DNA from: Chlamydomonas reinhardtii
Taxonomy: Eukaryota > Chlorophyta > Chlorophyceae > Chlamydomonadales > Chlamydomonadaceae
Direction: 5' to 3'
Length of the DNA: 64,000 bases
Assembly: GCF_000002595.2 (NCBI RefSeq)
Contig: NC_057010.1
Coordinates: forward strand, 432,343 to 496,342
Part shown: positions 11,388-21,128 of the stretch, one piece after another
How the letters are laid out: the number at the start of each line of letters is the position of its first letter
How positions within the stretch are numbered: the first letter of the stretch is position 1
Made by a program: the position numbers and the translations under genes
Notes under the pieces: model-generated
What the model saw: only the letters and a program-made list of their open reading frames with translations
The model's database searches: none
Told to the model about the DNA's origin: nothing

Positions 11388-12393
11388 GCACATACACACG
11401 CACTCCTTATGTTTCCAACTTCCAACACATAACCACAAGGCACACGGCCGCACGCACCTGCGGCGCGTCCGTGAACAGGCTGCGCCCCAGCTGCACGTCC
11501 ACCCGCTGGCGGCGGCTGGCCTGCAGCTGCCAGGTGCGCTGGCTGCTGTACAGCCGCTCCTCCAGGGAGGCCAGCAGGGACTATGGCGGGGGGGATGAGG
11601 AGGGAGGGGAGCGGGGGGTGGGCGGGTGAAGGGAGCAACACAGGGAAATTCGGAAGGGAAGGTATCAACGTAGGGAAGGCGAGCCACACGCGGGGACCAG
11701 CAAGGGTGCGTGATACAGGGTGGCCTAGGCGCTGGCGTCGGCCGACCGGAGGAGCACAGTGCTTGGGATGTGGGTCAGGCAGCACATTTCCAAGGCAATG
11801 CACACAGCACAGGGACCAAGCCCGCTAAGCGCGCCTAGCACCACAAGCGCGGCATGCGCACCCACCGCCAGCTGCCGCTGCCGGTCCTGCAGCCGCTCGC
11901 CAATCCGCCCGGCGCGCTGCACGATGCCTGTGTGCCAGCGGGGACGCGTGCGTGAGTGCGTGAGTATGGTTAAGGTAGCGATGCATGCAGCCGGGTGACA
12001 GGCGGCTACGAGATGACGAATGGGCAGGCCCGGAAAGTGAGTGCACGGGGCCCCGCACGCACGGCTGTCCCAACGCCAGGTGTCCGGAGACAGTCGGACG
12101 CACCATTCTGCAGGCCCTGCAACCGGCTCTGGGCTCCGGAGATAACAGTCTGGATCCCCTTGCTGCACGGTGCGACAAGGCGCGGGAAAAAGTGTTGGGA
12201 ATGCAGGGCATTCAGCCAGGGTTTAGCCAGGCTCGCGAGCGCTGAGGCCAGATTTGGTAAGCGTCCATGCTCAACACTTGAAACTGCATACTTCCTGTCA
12301 AACTCACTCGCGCAGCTCCTTGTCGCGCAAGAGTTCCGAGGCCGACTGCACTGTCCTGCTAACGGCCGCAAAGGCTTTTGATAAGTGTTCCAT
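5275..12393 (-). CDS. TBC-domain Rab GTPase-activating protein
   Basis: Fifteen exons: 12393-12308, 12162-12104, 11927-11866, 11580-11458, 11078-11016, 10781-10444, one ending at 9722 whose 5' edge (near 10.2 kb) is unresolved, 9503-9424, 8969-8888, 8718-8609, 8158-8061, 7837-7762, 7455-7282, 6964-6857 and 6423-5275. The protein is about 1,000 residues. It starts with a helical segment, followed by the opening TBC motif EVRARLWYVLLENPNL. Exons 10-14 hold the catalytic TBC core: the arginine finger ILRDIHRTFPEHPYF (IxxDxxR), the glutamine finger VAYCQGMAFMAGVLL (YxQ), then LRRLYLPGLEPLK and the VSQWLMTVFATPFPPPF region. Both catalytic fingers are intact, so it should speed GTP hydrolysis by a Rab GTPase in membrane traffic. 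The core most resembles the EVI5/Gyp5 group. Exons 6-7 insert an acidic, Ser/Ala/Gly-rich linker between the opening motif and the core. The last exon is a 382-residue Gly/Ala/His-rich tail. Confidence 0.88.
6446..6490 (+). repeat. intronic module A, copy 1
   Basis: Contains ACTAGCCCAAACTAAACCAA. It lies 23 bases from the 3' splice site of the last TBC intron and pairs, in inverted orientation, with the copy at 6757-6824 at the other end of the same intron. Confidence 0.8.
6757..6824 (-). repeat. intronic module A, copy 2 (inverted partner of copy 1)
   Basis: The reverse complement reads ACCAGCCCAAACTAAACCAA, followed by a second conserved block around GCGGAGTACAGGCAGAGGCG. It starts 33 bases from the 5' splice site of the last TBC intron (donor next to 6857). 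With copy 1 it forms terminal inverted repeats spanning nearly the whole 433-base intron. Confidence 0.8.
6997..7066 (+). repeat. intronic module A, copy 3
   Basis: ACCAGCCCAAACTAAACCAA plus the second block GCGGAGCACAAGCAGAGGCG. It starts 33 bases from the 3' splice site of TBC intron 13 and is the cleanest copy of the full 70-base module. Confidence 0.8.
8194..8220 (+). repeat. intronic module C, copy 1
   Basis: GGAAAAGCGGTACAGGATGC, 35 bases from the 3' splice site of TBC intron 10. The same intron has module A near its 5' splice site. The core is shared with copies at 25.8 and 39.5 kb. Confidence 0.7.
8527..8576 (-). repeat. intronic module A, copy 4 (divergent)
   Basis: The reverse complement begins GTTGTAGATACCAGC and continues to CCAATGCAAAAGAGCGAGG, closest to the copy at 13.5 kb. 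It starts 32 bases from the 5' splice site of TBC intron 10. Confidence 0.65.
9002..9070. repeat. (TG)n microsatellite
   Basis: Long TG tract in TBC intron 8, between the 3' splice site at 8970 and module B at 9071. A second TG tract occupies about 9156-9202 in the same intron. Confidence 0.95.
9071..9149 (+). repeat. intronic module B, copy 1
   Basis: Begins TTAAAGAGCACAAGGAAAAC directly after a TG tract, continues through GACAGTGTATGCGATGCAGC and ends near ACGGATGTTACCTG. It lies in TBC intron 8, joined to its 3' splice site by the TG tract. Related copies are at 34.66, 35.40 and 49.8 kb. Confidence 0.75.
10371..10443. repeat. (CA)n microsatellite starting at a splice donor
   Basis: On the minus strand TBC exon 6 ends at 10444 and the intron opens directly as GTGTGTGTG, so the 5' splice site lies inside the TG tract. 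Confidence 0.9.
11301..11400. repeat. compound (CA)n-(ACGC)n microsatellite
   Basis: CA dinucleotides followed by about ten ACGC tetramers and more CA, in TBC intron 4. Confidence 0.9.
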
Positions 12394-12959
12394 GTCCCTA
12401 AAACGCTTTGAGCCAGCGACCAGGGCCTTGCGTGTTGAGCCCTGGCGCCTACTGTCAGCTGCCGCAAGGCAAGGGTCTAGCTCCGCCCCGACCGCTCAGG
12501 TCTGGGCGCACCGGGAGCACTTAGGCCATAGTGGTTCTATAATAAGCTGTGTTGAACGTGCTCTGCGGAACGAGGCGCAAGTGGGCAACTTGCTCGACAC
12601 GCCGTGTCCCAACCGCTTGTTGTTTGCAAGCCTGTTTGTTGTTCCTGTTGAGTTTTACATATCTTTGGGCTGCGGGAAGGGCATTGGGTTAGCTGCCAAG
12701 TTTGCTCCCGCAATCCGGGCCTCGACAGCCAATTCTTCAAACTGAAACGGCAAACATAGTTGCTATGCAGTAGGAGATACAGTAAAGATCACGACACATG
12801 CTGAACGGCTTGCTTCGCCTCAGACCACCAGTCTCAGTTGCAAAGGCAGTTTGTGCAATTGAAAGCTGCCGTAGTATTACATGCCATACTTATAATCCAA
12901 ATATCGTGTCGCTCTTCTCTCCGGCCCTCCCTGCTTACCTCTCGCGGCTCTCGCCAAGC
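12394..12959. promoter_or_regulatory. divergent promoter region, TBC gene / YqeH-type GTPase
   Basis: 566 bases between two start codons that face away from each other. TATAAT at 12891-12896 lies 64 bases upstream of the GTPase start on the plus strand. An in-frame ATG at 12798 could extend the GTPase by 54 residues, but that would place the TATA-like box inside the coding region, so the start at 12960 is preferred. Confidence 0.5.
12891..12896 (+). promoter_or_regulatory. TATA-like box of the YqeH-type GTPase gene
   Basis: TATAAT in an AT-richer stretch, 64 bases before the chosen ATG. The spacing is like that of the TATATAA upstream of BTB-like gene 2. Function inferred. Confidence 0.4.
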
Positions 12960-15900
12960 ATGCGCGCCGCCGTCGGTCGCGACGCTCTTGCCGCGGGCGC
13001 AGCGGTGGCGTCTCCGTGCAGCACCAGCGGCCGCGCCGCCCTGCTACGGCCGCTGGTCGTGGCAGCGGCCCCCGGCTTTCGTGGCCAAGCGAGCGGTGCA
13101 GCCGCTGCTGCCGCAGTGCCCAGCCCTAGCCCGAGCCCGCTGCTCGCTGGGGCCTCCTCCTCGTCCCCCTCGTGCTCCCCCTCGTGCTACAGCCAGCAGC
13201 GCCAGGCCAGCTTGCTCAGCCGGCGTTGGTCCAGCATCAGCTCCACCTCGCACCGCCCCGTGGCTACTGCCGCCAGCGGCCGCGGCGACGGCGCAACCGT
13301 CGCCGACGGCGCCGCTGGCTCCTCCCCCGCCTCCTCGTCTTCCCCTCCGCGGCCGTCCGCCGCCGACCTGTCCGCCGCCAGCGCGCAGCTGCTGAGCGAC
13401 GACCAGCTGCGGGCGGCGGGGCTGCGGCTGCCGTCGCACTGCTGCGGCTGCGGCATGCGGCTGCAGCGCCGGGACGCGGAGGCGCCCGGGTGAGCGGGGG
13501 GTGGGGGTTGAGCGGGTGTGTGTGTGTGTAGATACCAGCCCACACTAAACCGAATCCAATGCAATAGAGCGAGGAGGGGGGCTGTGCCAGCAGGCGGGGT
13601 GCGGCAGACGTAGGGGCTGGCAGGGGGGCGGGAGGTATGCATCGACAGAGGAAGACAGGGGCCGAGTGGGGTACTGGAAGCTGTGTACTTGGACCACGGT
13701 GCAGTAGGGGCAGCAAGTAGAACCTGTGAGGCAAGAGGGCCTCCGACTCAGCGCGCTAGCTGTAGCACTCACTATTTACCTTGCATTGCCACGCCTTCGC
13801 CCCACCACCCCACGCAGCTATTTCATCATTCCCGCCCGCCTGTTTGAGCCCAAGCGGGACCCGGACGCGGACGAGGACGGCTTCGGACGGGCCGGCCGCG
13901 GCCGGGGCGGCGCCGGCGCTGGCGCGGAGGCCGGTGGCGAGCTGGGGGAGCTGATGAAGGCGGCGCGTCAGGAGATGGACGCGGATGCGGAGGTGGGATG
14001 CTGGGGAGATACGGATGGCGGGGATGGGGCCGCAGGAGGAGGCGGTGCTGCAGTCGCGAAGATGGGAGGAGTGAGGGTGGTGAGGCCGGGGGCGGCACTG
14101 AGTGGCTGTGTGGGTCGGAACTGGGCTGCGTCGCAGGCAGGGCTGTGGGCGGCAGGAGCTGCTGGCACGGAGCTCGGCGGAAGGGCAGGGGGGGGAAGTG
14201 GGGTTGGCGGTGCTGGGCCGGCCACGATGCGGCCCCACGTAGCACAGCTTGTGTAGTCGTGCGTCGCACTCCTTGCGCTGCGCGCCGCTCTCTCTTATTT
14301 CCCACCCTCACGCCACGTGCCTCACAGGCCGACGCGTACGACGACGTGGGTCTGGTGCGTGCGGACGAGGAGCCGGACGTGCTGTGCCAGCGGTGCTTCT
14401 CGCTCAAGCACTCGGGGTGAGCAGCAGGAGTTGTGGGCCCGGGGGCGCAGGCGGGGCGACCTGGTGTGGGGCGGCGCGGCGGGTGGGGTTGTGGGCCGTG
14501 CCTGCCAGGGTGACGGGCGGGTAGGGGGCACGTTAGGGGGCACGCGGTGAGCTGGAAGTAGTGGAAGCTGCGGCCCAACGCCGTCGCTACCTGACTCTAA
14601 TCTACTGCACCGCTGCTATCTGCATCTCACTCGCTGTCTCCCGCCCTGCACCTGCGCCTGCATTCACGCCCGCAGCAAGGTCAAGGTGCAGGCGGCGGAG
14701 ACGGCGCTGCCGGATTTTGACCTGGGCAAGAAGGTGGGGGCGAAGGGGGAGCCCGGGAGGGGGGCGGGGTCCGTGTGCGGGGACGGTTCCGCACAGGGGC
14801 GTGCGCGGCTCCGTGTATCGCCTGCGGGTATCGACAGCACCGCGTGCCTGCCACGACAGCGCTCCTGCACCTGCACCTGCCCTGGTGGCGCCACGCTGCC
14901 CGTTACCCGCCCGCTCCCACCCCGTGTCCGCCCACCCGCCCACACTGCCTGCCTACTGCCGGCTCAACTGCCCTGGCTGCCCGCCGCCGCTGCCGCCTGC
15001 CGACACAGGTGGGCCGCAAGATCCACCTGCAGAAGGACCGGCGCGCAGTGGTGCTGTGCGTGGTGGACATGTGGGACTTCGACGGCTCACTGCCGCGCGC
15101 GGCGCTCAGGTGAGAGGGCGCCGGTGTGTGTGAGGGGGGGGGCCGGGGGCGGGAGGTAGGGTGCTCGGGGCGCGGGGTCGCAGCGGGTGATGCGGGGCTT
15201 GCGTCACGCAATCCTTCTACCTTGCCACCACCCTTCTCTCATCTCATCACCCATACCCTATTCCGCACACCCCTCCTCCTCCTCCTCCACCCCCTCCACC
15301 CCCTCCTCCTCCACCCCTTCCCCCTCACCCGTCCTCCGCCTGCTCCCTCAGGTCGCTGCTGCCCCCGGGCGTGACTTCCGAGGCCGCCGCGCCCGAGGAC
15401 CTCAAGTTCAGCCTCATGGTGGCGGCCAACAAGTTCGACCTGCTGCCGCCGCAGGCCACACCCGCACGAGTGCAGGTGCGGAGGCTGCGTTGTATGCGTA
15501 ATGTAGTGTGTGAGCATTGCCTCTGAACGAATTGGCGAGATGGAAGCCAGCTGAGGCTGAAGCTGTAGCCAGCCTCCCATCCTTGGCCCCCGCCATCACC
15601 GCCCTGCCTCCTTACCGTGTACCTACCTCCCTTCCCTCCCTTCCCCACCTTCCTCGCTCCCACGCAGCAATGGGTGCGGCTGCGGCTCAAGCAGGCCGGC
15701 CTGCCGCCGCCGGACAAGGTGTTCCTGGTCAGTGCGGCCAAGGGCACAGGCGTCAAGGACATGGTGCAGGTGGGCGCAGGGGATGACGGGCGTAGGGGAC
15801 AGCGGGCGCAGGTGACGGCGGGCGCAGGGCATGGGATGACATATAGTGGCAGGAGTAATAGTGCTGCGCTGCTACACGCCGTAGTGCCCCTTGCCGTGCA

Positions 15901-18135
15901 GCCCCGGTCTGGGCTGATGACTCCTCAACCACCGCGCCTCATCCCCACCTTACCTCACCCGCCACCCGCTGCTCCCTCCCTCCCTCCCTCCCTCCCTCCC
16001 TCGCCTCCCGCCCACCCACCGCCCGTACAGGACGTGCGGCAGGCGTTGGGCTACCGCGGCGACCTGTGGGTGGTGGGCGCCCAGAACGCGGGCAAGAGCT
16101 CCCTCATCGCCGCCATGAAGCGGCTGGCGGGGACGGCGGGTGAGGCAGGCAGGGGAGGGGGGGGAGGGGGGGCCAGAGGGGGAGGGAAGGGAGGGGCCAG
16201 GGAGGGGGCAGAGAGGCAGCGGGGGGAGGGGGCTAAGAGGGGCCGAAGACGGGGCAGAGCGGGCAGGATACAAGTTTGGGAGTGGGCGGGTTCTCATTTC
16301 GATTCAAGACCGTGAGGCGCTAACACGCAGTCCGTGACGCGCCGAGTAGCCGGGATAGGGCAGTTGCAAAGGGGTGTGGGTCTGGTCGGCTGGTTTGGCC
16401 GGACCTCCCGCTCTATGCCTACTCGCCCCACCCACCCGCCCACCCACCCGCCCACCCACCCATTCACCTGCAGGCAAGGGCGAGCCCACCATCGCGCCAG
16501 TGCCCGGCACCACGCTGGGCCTGCTGCAGGTGCCGGGGCTGCCGCTGGGGCCCAAGCACCGCGCCTTCGACACGCCCGGCGTGCCGCACGGCCACCAACT
16601 CACCAGCCGCCTGGGGCTGGAGGACGTCAAGCAGGTGCGTGGGGGCGCGCTTGGGCGCATGCGGATGTGTGTGGAAGACATGCAAGTGGGATGAAAGGTC
16701 TGGCTCAAGCCGGGGTACGGGAGGGGCTGGAAGACGGCCGCTCGGTGGGCGCCGTGCCAGCGGCAGCTGCTGGGAGCGGGAGTCACGACTGCCCTCCGTA
16801 AGCCACGCCCCTCATGTGTGGCTGTTTGGTCTATATCACCACGCCAATGCACAGCACGGCTCAGCTCACCTTGCCCGCCCCGCCCCGCCCCGCTGCCCCG
16901 CAGGTGCTGCCCTCCAAGCCGCTCAAGGGGCGCACCTACCGCCTGGCGCCTGGCAACACCCTGCTCATAGGCGGGGGCCTGGCCAGGTGCGTGCGGGGGC
17001 TGTGTGCGGCCGGCGGGCGTGTTGCAGCGGCCTCGCCGTGGAATGATGGAAGGGAAGATGCAGCGGCTTCAGGCGCCGCGGCGCGCTGCCCCCGCCCCGT
17101 CTGCCTCAAGCGACATCCTAGTTCGTCGTACTTTTTGACGGTTGCACCTAACCTGTCCGACCCAAATTCTTGCCTCCTCAACACACCCTACCCACCCTCC
17201 TCTACCGCCCTCCGCGCCCCGCCAGGCTGGACGTGGTGTCCAGCCCCGGCGCCACGCTGTACCTGACCGTGTTCGTCAGTCACCACGTCAACCTGCACCT
17301 GGGCAAGACGGAGGGTGAGCGGGGGCCAGGGGGCAGCGGGACGAAGCGTGGGGGTTGTGTATGTGGGGGGCGGGGACTTAGGCGAGCCGGCAAGAGCAAC
17401 GAGGCACGTTATTGCGCGCTGCCTTGAGCCTTGAGCCGGTTGTGTTCGGCACTCGTGCCAGTCCAGCATTTCCTTTGCGCCCCGCTGAATGGCCTTGCTG
17501 ACTGACCTTGCCGACTGGCCCCGCTGACTGGCCTTCCGGGCATGCTGCACGCAGGCGCCGAGGAGCGGCTGCCTCGGCTGGTGGAGGGCGGCCTGCTGAC
17601 GCCGCCCGACGACCCGGCGCGCGCCGAGCAGCTGCCGCCGCTGGTGCCGCTGGACGTGGAGGTGGAGGGCACGGACTGGCGCAGGAGCACTGTGGACGTC
17701 GCCATTGCGGGGCTGGGCTGGGTGGGCGTGGGCTGCGCGGGCCGGGCGGGCTTCCGGCTGTGGACGCTGCCGGGCGTGGCGGTGACGACGCACGCGGCGC
17801 TGATTCCGGATATGGCGGAGATGTTTGAGCGGCCGGGGGTGTCCAGCCTGCTGCCCAAGGCGCAGACGCGCGCGCACGCGGCCGTGAAGGAGAAGAAGGC
17901 GGAGCGGGCCGAGCGGCGGGGAGGCGCTGGGGGTGATGGGGGCGATGGAGGAGGGGGTGGTGGTGAGGGCCGTGTGGTGAGCAGGGGCGAGCGCGGCTGG
18001 GAGGCGGCGGGGGCGGTGCCGGCTGTGGGCAGGTCGGGCGGCGGAGGCGGTGGTGGTCGGGGAGGGCGCGGCGGTGGGCGTGGCGGCAGGGGGCGCGGCG
18101 GGAGGTCGTCAGGCGGCCGCGGTGGCAACAGCTGA
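12960..18135 (+). CDS. YqeH/BPG2-type circularly permuted GTPase, organellar
   Basis: Twelve exons: 12960-13489, 13818-13992, 14328-14416, 14676-14733, 15009-15109, 15352-15475, 15668-15769, 16031-16139, 16474-16634, 16904-16986, 17226-17314 and 17555-18135. Frames stay in phase and give 733 residues. The first 140 residues are Ala/Ser/Arg-rich, as in a chloroplast or mitochondrial transit peptide. A zinc finger follows: CCGCGMRLQ with PGYF, and CQRCF about 90 residues later. The GTPase motifs come in permuted order: G4 NKFD, G5 SAAKGTG, G1 GAQNAGKSS, then G3 DTPG. That order and the finger define the YqeH family, whose plant members (BPG2, RIF1/NOA1) act in plastid or mitochondrial ribosome assembly. 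The C-terminal domain contains LIGGGLARLDVVSSPGATLY and ends in an RGG-like Gly/Arg tail, which may bind RNA. BPG2 versus RIF1 orthology cannot be decided by eye. Confidence 0.9.
13527..13580 (+). repeat. intronic module A, copy 5
   Basis: GTAGATACCAGCCCACACTA and onward to CCAATGCAATAGAGCGAGG, 37 bases after the 5' splice site of GTPase intron 1, pointing inward. Confidence 0.7.
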
Positions 18136-18314
18136 TGTGATTGAGGCCGGCGGAAGTCTGTTGGGTGTGTGCGGCCTGCCCTTGATGAGGATCAGTTCCT
18201 GCATTGATCGCCCACGAGGAAGCACTTTCCTGACAAAACAAACAAACTATATAATTTGTTTGCGTAAAGTTACGGACCACAACTTTCGACCAGCGCGCCG
18301 TTTCGCACAAAACC
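18136..18314 (+). promoter_or_regulatory. short spacer between GTPase stop and BTB-like gene 2
   Basis: Only 179 bases separate the GTPase stop from the next ATG on the same strand. The spacer must hold a 3' end and a promoter, unless transcription overlaps. I see no TGTAA poly(A) signal in it. TATATAA at 18248-18254 is centred in a near-palindrome (AAACAAACTATATAATTTGT). Confidence 0.5.
18248..18254 (+). promoter_or_regulatory. TATA box of BTB-like gene 2
   Basis: TATATAA, 61 bases before the ATG at 18315, in an AT-rich island unlike its surroundings. Confidence 0.55.
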
Positions 18315-19610
18315 ATGAGCCGCGTGAAGCGGAAGCGCACTGATGACTTCCTGCTTGCTGATGAGCCCACCGACATTGTGATTATCACTGCAGACAGCGA
18401 GCAGCCGCTCGAGGCGCACACCACAGTCTTGGGCCTGCTTTCGCATGTGGTTCGCGACTTGCCTCGCGCCAGCAGCTGCAAGACCACCTGGGACCTCTCC
18501 AAGCTGGTGCTCGAGGGCCAGAGCAGCCCGGTGTCCTCGGCTGTGGTGCGGCAGTGGCTGGACCTGGTCTACTCGCGGGTGGACGCTGGTCGGCAGCCCC
18601 CAAAGTTCCCCAGGCTGTCGGAGGCCGCGCGGTCGCTGTTGCTGTTCGCGGACGCCGTGGGCACTAGCCAGGTTGTGATGGATGCCCTCGGCGACGCGCT
18701 GGCGGCGCAGCCAAGCCTGGCGCTGCCGGTGGTGGTGAACGGCGGTGGCGGTGGTGGCGAGGGAGGGGCCGCTGGCGGGGGCGGTGCTGCTGCGGCACCG
18801 CAGCCGCCGCCGCCACAGCTGCAGCTGGCGCTGCGCGGCAAGCTATACTTCTGCACTAGATCTGACGGCCTGAATGCCCTCGACGTCCCGACTTCGGGCA
18901 AGTCATATGCAAAAGAGGATGTCTTGTGGCACATGCACAGACATGATCACAGGGTGTTTTGCAACATGTGTAACAATATGTGATTTCAGCGCATTTGCCG
19001 GCTGTTTTATCACCGGTCTTGCAGTGACCAGACACGCGGCATGCCCCATTGTCCTCATCCAGGCACAATACACATGGTCGTCTCCGGCGGGGCACTGGCG
19101 CCGCACAGCGCCGCCCTCCCCGGTGCCGTGGCGGCCGCGCTGGAGGGCTGGCTGTACCTTGCGGGGCGGTTGGGACTGGTGGCGCTGGTGCGGCTGCTGC
19201 TCGACTTCTACAAGGCGCAACTCATGTCTTCTGGTTTATCTATCGTGTGCGGGACCGCTGCAAAGGTGTATAGCCGGCGCGTGCTTGAGTGCATGCCGCA
19301 CGAGCTGCTGGTGGAGGGCTTCGTGCGCGACTCGCTGTGGAGTTCCCAGCTGGGCCAGGCGGATGTGCCCGCCGGCAGCAAGTTCAATCTCGTCATGAGC
19401 TCCGAGCACGCGGCGACATGGTTTGATCTGGCCCCAGGTGGGCAGGCGGACGGTGAGGAGATGGAGGCAGCAAACATGTTTAAGATGGGTCCAAATAAGC
19501 AGCGGCTGCGTGTGTCCTTGGGTGGCATGAACCCCGCACAGCACCAGCAGGCGGTGCTGGAAGTGCTGCAGCAGCTGGAGGAGGAGGAGGAGGAGGTGGG
19601 GGCGATGTAG
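18315..19610 (+). CDS. BTB-like domain protein, copy 2 of 3
   Basis: Exons 18315-18897 and 19063-19610, in frame, 376 residues. The domain layout matches copy 1: PTDIVIITADSEQPLEAH, AVVRQWLDLVYSRVDAGRQP and LSEAARSLLLFADAVGTS, then a Gly-rich linker and a helical C-terminal half with RVLECMPHELLVEGFVRDS. The intron opens with GCAAGT instead of GT after TTCGG and closes with CATCCAG, so it is a GC-AG intron at the place where copy 1 has GTAAGG. The protein ends in an acidic run of glutamates. It is nearly identical to copy 3 over the central 100 residues, and the two differ more in the segment just before the intron. A cullin-3 adaptor role is inferred from the fold only. Confidence 0.75.
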
Positions 19611-21128
19611 GTAACGACCTGTAGTGACTAGTGAGGTGGCGGCACTGCTAGGGTTTGCGCTGGCCGACGCATTGCACAGGCGGCAGTCGGGCGGACTGGA
19701 CAGCATACACCATTGCACGTGACAAATTCAACCTGTGAAATAAGATGAGCGCGGGAGTGCCAGGTTGCAGAGTATGCAGGGGTGTGTCGTGGTGTGGGGT
19801 AAGGTTGCGTGGGCAAGCACGCAGTGCATGGTAGCTAGGGGCAGGGACGCCTATCACGTCGGGGCAGGTGCTGGCACATACCGCACTGGAAATGGCAGGC
19901 TGCGCCTTGGCTTGAGCTTTACATGCACATTTGCGGGTGTTGTTTGCTGGTTGAGGTGAATCGCCATTGCAGATGGCAGGACACGTTGGCAAGCATGAGT
20001 GCGGTTTTGGCACTGACTGCTGACGCACTACAGGGGCGGCAGTCGGGGAACCGTGGAGCAGGAGCACTGGCAACCTGGCGTTGGTGGACCTGGTGGCGGT
20101 CTGGAGTCGGGGGAGCGGGCATCGACGCACGAGACATCGACTGCAACGCCGAATGATTGTGGGATTGATGCAAAGCATGCGGTCCTTTGTCATGATATGG
20201 CGTTACGTTGAATGGGCACGGACGCGCCGGGGTAGGGGTAGGGGAGCATGTCACGTCGGGGCAGGTGCTGACACAACTACCGGTAGTACGGTACTGGCAG
20301 GATGCGCCATACTGCCACGTTGGTGTGCTTGCGAATCGCCTTTGGGTAGGCAGGACTATGGCATGAAATTATGTCAGAGCTTAGGAGGTAGCGACAAGTG
20401 TGCGCTGGAACAGGCATATACGGCACAGCCAGTGCAAGTATGGTATTATGCACAATGCCATCTTTGCTTCGGGTATTAGACGGGGGTCATCAATAGCTGT
20501 GCGCTGGATGACCGTGGGCTTAAAGAGATTGCGCGCTTGTAAACGGTTGCAAAGGCCTAGCCACATACGGTGCTCATACGATGTGTGATGCCAGGAGTTT
20601 TGTTTCATAGCTGGACTTGCTACGGCTCCACGTGCTCAAGGTGCTGGGGCCTGGCCTGGTGTGCGTGCTGGAGACGCATTCCCTGTACCGTGCTGCACGC
20701 TGTAAACTCTCGGCTTCGGGTAGCCAGGAGGGGGGGCCTTACATACCGGCGCGCTGCACGGGAGGCTGTATGGAGGCCTGCAGAATGCATGCATACGGTA
20801 TACCACGTCTGCATGGGCCGCCAGCTGTGGACGCTGCTGGACGTGGCGGTGGCGACGCACGCGGTGCTGATTTCGAGTAAGTCCCATCATTGCCACCAAT
20901 GTCAAATCCCACCTAGCCAGGTGCTGGTGAGGGCCGTTGGGTGACTGGTGAGCATGGTGGGGCGGCGGGGGGGGGATGTCTGTGGAGGACGCGGTGGGCG
21001 TCAGCTGATGTGAGCGAGGAGTGACAGTCCTGATGTGCCGACCAGGAACATGAAAACTGTTTACAGGTTGACGGGGGCCCAAGGACTCACAACAGCCTCA
21101 AACCGTTTCAGCGCCATTTCATACTTGA
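19611..21128. other. decayed tandem duplication between BTB-like genes 2 and 3
   Basis: No intact gene. About 350-400 bases seem to be duplicated in tandem with much divergence: 19650-20000 matches 20005-20350 at several anchors, for example TCACGTCGGGGCAGGTGCTG at 19853 and 20251, CAGGCGGCAGTCGGG against CAGGGGCGGCAGTCGGG, and GTGAATCGCC against GCGAATCGCC. A relic of the GTPase last exon follows at 20640-20880. The downstream flank of BTB gene 2 (19645-19700) also resembles that of BTB gene 3 (22436-22490). Confidence 0.65.
20640..20880 (+). pseudogene. relic of the YqeH-type GTPase 3' end
   Basis: 20824-20873 matches 17757-17806 of the GTPase last exon at 45 of 50 bases. It still reads LWTLLDVAVATHAVLIS where the parent has LWTLPGVAVTTHAALIP. 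A weaker match to the preceding GGGCTGGGCTGGGTGGGCGT stretch lies near 20645-20665, and a GCTGATGTGA like that at the parent stop lies near 21004. No intact frame links these pieces. The relic sits upstream of BTB gene 3 as the intact GTPase sits upstream of BTB gene 2, so the pair was probably copied together. Confidence 0.7.

Noticed and set aside
12798-12959. Upstream in-frame start for the YqeH-type GTPase
   Set aside because: A TATA-like box lies between it and the chosen start, and the extra residues add nothing recognisable. Kept as an alternative only.
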